Source: CAZAGD01 sp049699975
GTDB taxonomy: Bacteria; Desulfobacterota; SM23-61
Direction: 5' to 3'
Assembly: GCA_049699975.1 (NCBI GenBank)
Contig: JBNAWB010000057.1
Coordinates: forward strand, 1-17,957
Length of the DNA: 17,957 nucleotides
This document shows, one piece after another, positions 14,071 through 17,957 of this stretch (its first letter is position 1; every line of letters begins with the position of its first letter). The notes beneath the pieces were generated by a model. That model had not been told where the DNA came from. It worked only from the letters and a program-made list of their open reading frames with translations, and did no database searches. The translations under genes were made by a program, and so were the position numbers.

Positions 14071-14175
14071 ATCATGGCGAGCGACTCCGCCATTGATGCA
14101 AGGGAGCATGGGCATCTCTTTGTTTTCAATCCATTAAGAGGCAGCCATGGTTGATACGCTCCCTCGCGATGACAT
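14071..14175. repeat. Imperfect palindromic repeat (GTCATGGCGAGCGAC family), copy 2
   Basis: Opens ATCATGGCGAGCGACT and closes CTCCCTCGCGATGACAT, with a middle holding GGGCATCTCTTTG and AAGAGGCAGCCATGG. Ends and order match copy 1 at 2934-3035, at similar length (105 against 102 bases). It lies between the OsmC gene and tRNA-Val. Confidence 0.7.
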
Positions 14176-14299
14176 AACAACACAGTCTCGCTGGTTTAAC
14201 AAACACACTCTTCAGGATAGAGTTACCTTGGAAAAAATAATAGACTTTTTAAAAAAATTTTGCTATTTTAATTCATATTGGTTGGCGACTTTTATATAA

Positions 14300-14376
14300 G
14301 GGCGGTTAGCTCAGATGGTCAGAGCGCCGGTCTCACATACCGGAGGTCGGGGGTTCAATTCCCTCACCGCCTACCA
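14300..14376 (+). tRNA. tRNA-Val (anticodon CAC)
   Basis: 77 bases with encoded CCA. The acceptor stem GGGCGGT pairs with ACCGCCT (G1-U72 wobble). The D arm is GCTC...GAGC, the anticodon arm CCGGT-CTCACAT-ACCGG gives anticodon CAC for GTG codons, the variable loop is AGGTC, and the T arm is GGGGG-TTCAATT-CCCTC. All canonical positions (U8, A9, TTC, discriminator A) are present. It is a lone tRNA, transcribed away from the OsmC/ade unit. Confidence 0.96.
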
Positions 14377-14384
14377 GTAAAATC

Positions 14385-14422
14385 AAGGAGTTACGAGCAA
14401 ATCGGGACTCCTTTTAATTTTT
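14385..14422 (+). terminator. Intrinsic terminator after tRNA-Val
   Basis: AAGGAGT (14385-14391) pairs with ACTCCTT (14406-14412) and is followed by TTAATTTTT. The hairpin starts eight bases after the CCA end and the T-rich tail fits a rho-independent terminator for the tRNA. Confidence 0.65.
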
Positions 14423-14464
14423 GTATGGGCTAAATTTGTAATACATATGGACCATTTTGCCCTT

Positions 14465-14488
14465 CACCTCGGAACGAGTCGATTCCGA
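14465..14488. repeat. 24-bp dispersed repeat, copy 2
   Basis: Matches 2847-2870 at 23 of 24 positions in the same orientation (CACCTCGG...TCGATTCCGA). It is followed closely by a small hairpin, ATTTCTCCCC-TT-GGGGAGAAAT (14493-14514), of the CTCCCC/GGGGAG style seen in the 3140-3282 array. Confidence 0.65.
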
Positions 14489-14521
14489 ATTCATTTCTCC
14501 CCTTGGGGAGAAATGAAGGCA

Positions 14522-14848
14522 TCACTTTAATAGCCACTTCCAAACAAGGGTGATAAAAATCTTTTTTCTGTTCATTTTTATAGATTCTTCCTTGTCATCA
14601 TAGGTTAGGATATACCCATAAGATAAAGAAAGATTCTCCATGGCCGACAACAAACCATTAATCTCTCTGGTTTTGTTATCTAGTCTTATAGACCAACATA
14701 CCTGGATGGCCTCAAGGTTTCCTGAATTTTTATCCCTCACGATAAAATCACATTCTTGACGATCCTTGTAATAATAGAAATTCTATCTTTGGCGTTATAA
14801 TTATATGGCTATGATATTTGCTAAGATTATACCTCTGTTTTCCGAAAA
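14522..14848 (-). pseudogene. Decayed ATPase with DUF4143-type C-terminus (remnant)
   Basis: In one minus-strand frame the sequence reads FSENRGIILANIIAI, stop, L, stop, RQR, stop, then NFYYYKDRQECDFIVRD and on through QVCWS to SYGYILTYDDKEE and WKWLLK, ending at a TGA. FSENRG followed by a (L)ENIVAIELKRR-like stretch, YYYKD..ECDFIV and the AIQVCWS/GYILTYD blocks are characteristic of the C-terminal part of AAA-type ATPases with DUF4143 (the family often called ATPase, AAA+ superfamily). Three in-frame stops, at least one apparent frameshift near 14849, and loss of the whole P-loop half show it is dead. The 72-residue open frame from GTG at 14740 is only the tail. It lies next to tRNA-Val, a common site for gene gain and loss. 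Confidence 0.78.
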
Positions 14849-14862
14849 TCATCAGAAATTAA

Positions 14863-15202
14863 GGCAAAGGCATTCCCACCTCCTTTGATTTCAATAATGG
14901 ATTTCCACCTACGAAGTGGAATTCGGGAATTAACTCTGGCGAAGTTCGCTAACGGCTAATTTATTCATTAAAAACCTGATCGAGGGCCAGTTAATTTTCC
15001 CCTTGCATTAAATTAGGCGATTTATTAATAATGATCATACGGATTAATTTAAATTATCTTACTTAGCTTAAAAAGATATTTTTGTGGGCTTAAGGAGCGG
15101 GTGTGGTACTCGCAGCCCAATTCAGAACTGGTGATAATAAAGGCTTTGCCTGGTTGAGGGAAAATATTATCCTAAATTACATCAATAAGAGGAGGGAAGA
15201 TT
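14863..15202. other. Spacer upstream of the exported hydrolase gene, with a degenerate TIR-like site
   Basis: No gene seen. A TIR-like sequence CTGATCGAGGGCCAG (14976-14990) differs from the MITE right end at 2 of 15 positions, but no matching left end or internal blocks were found, so it may be a remnant. A small hairpin TTCCAC/GTGGAA (14903-14921) and the bulged hairpin at 15085-15119 are the other structures. GGAGGG lies just before the ATG at 15203. Confidence 0.4.
15085..15119 (+). promoter_or_regulatory. Bulged stem-loop in the leader of the exported hydrolase gene
   Basis: TGGGCT (15085-15090) pairs with AGCCCA (15114-15119) and, after a six-base bulge TAAGGA, GCGGGT (15097-15102) pairs with ACTCGC (15108-15113) with one wobble, closing a five-base loop. 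It lies 84 bases ahead of the start codon. It may be a regulatory RNA structure or an operator; it matches no riboswitch I recognise. Confidence 0.35.
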
Positions 15203-16204
15203 ATGGAAAAAAGAATTAAGGACAAAGAAGGGATAAGTCGGCGGAGGTTTTTGGAGATGGCCGGGGTCGTGGGAGCAACTGCATTAGCCCAAAAAGCCAT
15301 GGCCCAGATGCCCGTATTAATTGCCGAGAATCCATTAGTAGGCACAATAGATATGCATGTGCATTCATCGCCAGATGTGTCATCGCGCTGCGTGCATGAT
15401 ATCGAACTGGCCCTCAAAGCCCGAGAGATGGGGATGCGCGGGATAGTAATCAAAAACCATGAATTCATCACCAATGATCGGGCTTATTTAGTGAGGCAGG
15501 TTGTACCGGGCATCGAAGTTTTTGGAGGCATCACTTTGAATTATCCGGTGGGCGGAATTAATCCCGCCGCCGTAGATACCATGCTCAAATTCACTGGCGG
15601 TTGTGCTAAAATCGTTTGGCTGTGTACCCATGATGCTGCCCACCACAAATCATTTTTTGCTAAAAAGCCAGACGCAGGAGGAATAAGGGTAATTGACAGT
15701 TCAGGGGCCGTAATTCCTGAGTTGAGAAAAATCTTAAAGTCCATTGCCAAAGCGGATATTATCTTTGCTACTGGCCATGTTTCTCCGAAAGAGGCTTTGG
15801 CGGCTGTGAAAGCGGCCAGAGAAGAAGGGGTTAGGAAAATTTTGATAACCCATGCCTTGCAGTCACCGGGAGAAATGTCCCTCGACGATATAAAACGCTG
15901 CGTGGAGATGGGTGCTTTTATTGAACATGCTTATCTTTCCTACCTGATGGGGCCTAACGCCCATTTAGGGTGGATGCGAGATTGGCGGCACGTCTCCATG
16001 GAAATGTTTGTGCAGGCGATTAAGGCGGTGGGGGCCAATCATAGCGTTTTAATTACTGATCTCGGACAATACCTCAATCCCATTCCTGCAGATGGTATGA
16101 AAGAGTTCATCTTATCTTTAAAGAAGAAAGGTATTAATGAGGAGGAGATTAATTGGATGACTAGGAAAAATCCAGCTCGCCTTTTAGGCCTTGAACCTAT
16201 GTAA
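15203..16204 (+). CDS. Tat-exported metal-dependent hydrolase (DUF6282-like amidohydrolase)
   Basis: 333 residues. The Tat signal SRRRFLEMAG (12-21) continues through a hydrophobic stretch to KAMA-QM (about 34), so the enzyme is exported folded, presumably with metal loaded in the cytoplasm. Metal-binding pattern of the TIM-barrel amidohydrolases: DMHVHSSPD (50-58; His52, His54), possible bridging Lys84 in IVIKNHE, His192 in ATGHVS, His217 in LITHAL and Asp286 in ITDLGQ. TGHVSPKEAL and the ITDLGQYLNP ending match proteins grouped as DUF6282, as I recall that family. ATG follows GGAGGG by six bases. It is a single-gene unit, convergent with glutamate dehydrogenase. The substrate is unknown; lactones, cyclic amides or carboxylic acids are possible for the fold. 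Export is less usual for this fold. Confidence 0.78.
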   Translation: MEKRIKDKEGISRRRFLEMAGVVGATALAQKAMAQMPVLIAENPLVGTIDMHVHSSPDVSSRCVHDIELALKAREMGMRGIVIKNHEFITNDRAYLVRQVVPGIEVFGGITLNYPVGGINPAAVDTMLKFTGGCAKIVWLCTHDAAHHKSFFAKKPDAGGIRVIDSSGAVIPELRKILKSIAKADIIFATGHVSPKEALAAVKAAREEGVRKILITHALQSPGEMSLDDIKRCVEMGAFIEHAYLSYLMGPNAHLGWMRDWRHVSMEMFVQAIKAVGANHSVLITDLGQYLNPIPADGMKEFILSLKKKGINEEEINWMTRKNPARLLGLEPM

Positions 16205-16216
16205 AAAATCAAGTAA

Positions 16217-16254
16217 ATCTCCCAGGGCTAGTTAAAAGACTGGCTCTGGGAGAT
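16217..16254. terminator. Strong stem-loop between convergent hydrolase and gdh genes
   Basis: ATCTCCCAGGGCTAGT (16217-16232) pairs with ACTGGCTCTGGGAGAT (16239-16254) with two wobble pairs and a six-base loop TAAAAG. The 16-pair hairpin lies 12 bases after the hydrolase stop and 35 bases beyond the gdh stop, so it can serve both. On the plus strand it is followed by A-rich sequence; on the minus strand a T-run appears about eight bases past it. A bidirectional terminator is likely but not textbook. Confidence 0.6.
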
Positions 16255-16289
16255 AAAAAATTGAACAGGTGAGATAGAATAAGGCAAAA

Positions 16290-17546
16290 TCATGGATATA
16301 TGCCGCGCAATTTAGTGGCTTCGGCCACCCGACCAATAGCCAACATAAGCGCGGCCGTACGCATATTCACTTTTCTTTTTTGGGAAATAGCTAAGACTTC
16401 GGCAAAAGCTCTCTTCATTATGCGCGTTAAGCGTTCTGAAACTTCATCCTCACTCCAAAGTAATTCCTGCAAGTTTTGCACCCATTCAAAATAAGAAACA
16501 GTTACCCCGCCCGCATTGGCTAAAATATCAGGGACGATAAATATTCCCCGGTCATAGAGGATTTCATCTGCTTCAGTAGTAGTGGGACCGTTAGCTCCTT
16601 CCACAATGATCTTGGCTTTTATTTGCGAAGCATTTTTTCCCGTAATTTGATTCTCTAAGGCCGCCGGGACAAGAAGGTCACATTCTAACTGCAAGAGCTC
16701 TTCGTTAGTAATTCTTTCGCCTTCCTTATAATCCTCAGAGATTAATTTTTTCTGGAAATCTAAGGCCGAAGAAATATTCAATCCTTGAGGGTTATAAATC
16801 CCCCCTCGGTAATCACTAATGGCGATCACTTTGGCCCCTGCTTTCTCAAAATACTTAGCCGCAATTCCCCCTACGTTCCCGCACCCTTGAACGACTACCT
16901 TTGCTCCAGGTAAGGGAATATTTAAAAGAGAAGCAGCCTCTTGCGCTGTAATGAAGACCCCTTTGCCAGTGGCTTCATGGCGGCCGAGAGAACCACCAAG
17001 TTCCAACGGTTTCCCCGTTACCACGCCGGGGACGGAATATCCTTTTAAGATACTATAAGTGTCCATAATCCAGGCCATGATTTGAGGGTCGGTATAAACA
17101 TCAGGAGCAGGGATATCCCGTTCAGGACCTATGATCATGGCAATTTCCCAGGTAAAGCGGCGGGTCATATTTTCTAATTCCCACTTGGACATTTTCATGG
17201 GATCACATTGAATTCCGCCTTTAGCGCCGCCATAAGGGATATTCACGACCGCGCTTTTCCAGGTCATCCACATGGCCAAGGCTTTTACTTCATCAAGATC
17301 AACATCGGGATGATAACGAATTCCCCCCTTAGCCGGACCCCTGGCTAAATTGTGCTGAACTCTATATCCGGTAAAAACTTTAATGCTGCCATCCTCCATT
17401 TTTACGGGAAAATGGACAGTAAGCTCCCGCCGGGTGTGTTTCATTTTTGCACATATTCCCGGATCCAAGTTTAATTGAGCGGCGGCGATTTCCAACTGCT
17501 TCATCGCTACATCCAGAGGGTTTATTCTTTTTTTATCATCAGGCAT
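16290..17546 (-). CDS. gdhA: Glutamate dehydrogenase (small hexameric type)
   Basis: 418 residues, the standard length of the hexameric class; interconverts glutamate with 2-oxoglutarate and ammonia in the cytoplasm. RGPAKGGIRYHPDVDLDEVKALA (69-91) and MTWKSAVVNIPYGGAKGG (94-111) carry the substrate-binding lysines (73, 97) and the catalytic Lys109. Asp149 in PAPDVYTD is the catalytic acid. The Rossmann motif GCGNVGG (221-227) binds the nicotinamide cofactor; NAD versus NADP preference is not assigned. The C-terminal helix with ILANAGGVTVSYFEW is also typical. ATG lies 11 bases after AGGAG. A promoter with perfect TTGACA is seen at 17624-17652 and a MITE-like element begins 12 bases beyond it. 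Confidence 0.97.
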   Translation of the reverse strand: MPDDKKRINPLDVAMKQLEIAAAQLNLDPGICAKMKHTRRELTVHFPVKMEDGSIKVFTGYRVQHNLARGPAKGGIRYHPDVDLDEVKALAMWMTWKSAVVNIPYGGAKGGIQCDPMKMSKWELENMTRRFTWEIAMIIGPERDIPAPDVYTDPQIMAWIMDTYSILKGYSVPGVVTGKPLELGGSLGRHEATGKGVFITAQEAASLLNIPLPGAKVVVQGCGNVGGIAAKYFEKAGAKVIAISDYRGGIYNPQGLNISSALDFQKKLISEDYKEGERITNEELLQLECDLLVPAALENQITGKNASQIKAKIIVEGANGPTTTEADEILYDRGIFIVPDILANAGGVTVSYFEWVQNLQELLWSEDEVSERLTRIMKRAFAEVLAISQKRKVNMRTAALMLAIGRVAEATKLRGIYP

Positions 17547-17623
17547 TGCTGAGCGCTCTCCTCTTGATTATTCCGTAATTTAAAACCACTGAGATTAAGT
17601 GCTTATTCCTAATTGTGGCTTCA

Positions 17624-17652
17624 ATTCTTAACAATTTCAATAAACCTGTCAA
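17624..17652 (-). promoter_or_regulatory. Predicted promoter of gdhA
   Basis: On the minus strand, -35 TTGACA (17652-17647) and -10-like AAGAAT (17629-17624, four of six) are 17 bases apart. The leader to the ATG at 17546 would be about 70 bases. The -35 box lies 12 bp inside the end of the MITE-like element at 17665. Confidence 0.45.
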
Positions 17653-17664
17653 CAGAATTATTTC

Positions 17665-17957
17665 CTGACCGTCGATCACTTTTGAAATTCGTACCTACTT
17701 CAGGCGGGAGGGAGAGAGGCTCATTAAAATGAGGCACTGGTTCTTTCATTGGTCCGGGCGGGGAATAAAAATCTCTATTTAAAAATACTGAGCATTATTC
17801 AGGTTTTTGTTTTCCAGACAAGTTTATCCCCGCCGTTCATGGCGGAGAAAAGGTGGGTAAGAAGGAAATAAGCAATTCCCGGCGGATTTTAATTTCGCCT
17901 CTCCCCCTCCTGCCTGTCTCCTGCTGGTGAGAAAAATTAAAACTGATCGACGGTCAG
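17665..17957. mobile_element. MITE-like element with 15-bp terminal inverted repeats, copy 2 (inverted, 293 bp, ends at window edge)
   Basis: Left end CTGACCGTCGATCAC (17665-17679) and right end CTGATCGACGGTCAG (17943-17957) repeat the termini of the 3371-3713 element. Read as reverse complement, its internal blocks follow the same order: GCGAAATTAAAATC (17898-17885), a CCACCTTTTCTCCGC segment, GGCGGGG, CCCCGCC, and CTCATTTTAATGAG (17733-17720). It is about 50 bp shorter than copy 1, mainly outside the core. No open reading frame or transposase. Anything beyond 17957 is not visible. Confidence 0.65.

Noticed and set aside
13883..14137. Plus-strand 84-residue reading frame
   Set aside because: It runs through a palindromic repeat, lacks a ribosome site and shows no family features.
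14522..14740. A functional 72-residue protein
   Set aside because: It is the tail of a larger family; the same frame continues upstream with recognisable family blocks broken by three stop codons.
15203..16204. Phosphotriesterase or dipeptidase naming for the exported hydrolase
   Set aside because: The HxH and later metal motifs are shared across the amidohydrolase fold; the specific blocks fit the DUF6282 group better, and no substrate-specific residues can be claimed.

Overview
The window looks like a chromosomal segment of an anaerobic, respiring Gram-negative bacterium. By eye it is moderately AT-rich, and the genes are separated by repeat-dense spacers. It encodes a periplasmic molybdopterin (Mo) oxidoreductase with a multihaem cytochrome c and two Tat-exported enzymes. 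The short GC-rich palindromic repeats between genes resemble those common in Desulfobacterota and related lineages. That lineage is an inference: no marker gene here fixes the taxonomy.

Layout. Positions 1-2807 (minus strand): a palindromic repeat, purA and a class V aminotransferase (TTG start), each gene followed by a GC-rich hairpin repeat. Positions 2808-3976: about 1.2 kb without genes, packed with repeats. These are a 24-bp repeat shared with 14465-14488, an imperfect palindrome shared with 14071-14175, a 35-bp tandem array, and a 343-bp element with 15-bp inverted termini. Positions 3977-8379 (plus): a compact three-gene operon for a triheme cytochrome c, a four-cluster ferredoxin subunit and a 1073-residue Tat-exported catalytic subunit of the tetrathionate-reductase (TtrA) clade. 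Positions 8653-11588 (plus): a NEW3-domain surface protein followed, with touching or overlapping reading frames, by an ABC ATPase and an ABC-2 permease. Positions 11681-13812 (minus): adenine deaminase and an OsmC-family protein. Positions 14300-14422: tRNA-Val(CAC) and its probable terminator. Positions 14522-14848 (minus): a decayed ATPase/DUF4143 gene. Positions 15203-16204 (plus): a Tat-exported metal-dependent hydrolase resembling the DUF6282 family. Positions 16290-17546 (minus): glutamate dehydrogenase. Positions 17665-17957: a second, inverted copy of the 15-bp-TIR element, ending exactly at the window edge.

How the genes work together. The 3977-8379 operon should form an electron-transfer chain: cytochrome haems, then four Fe-S clusters, then the catalytic [4Fe-4S] and bis-MGD molybdenum centre. 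It lacks the NrfD/TtrC membrane anchor usual for this clade, and the triheme cytochrome occupies its place. The NEW3/ABC operon looks like an envelope export or maintenance system. PurA and adenine deaminase both act around IMP/hypoxanthine; the aminotransferase and glutamate dehydrogenase handle amino nitrogen. The strongest candidates for something undescribed are the NrfD-less Ttr-like operon and the short inverted-repeat element family, one copy of which sits 12 bp from the predicted gdh promoter.
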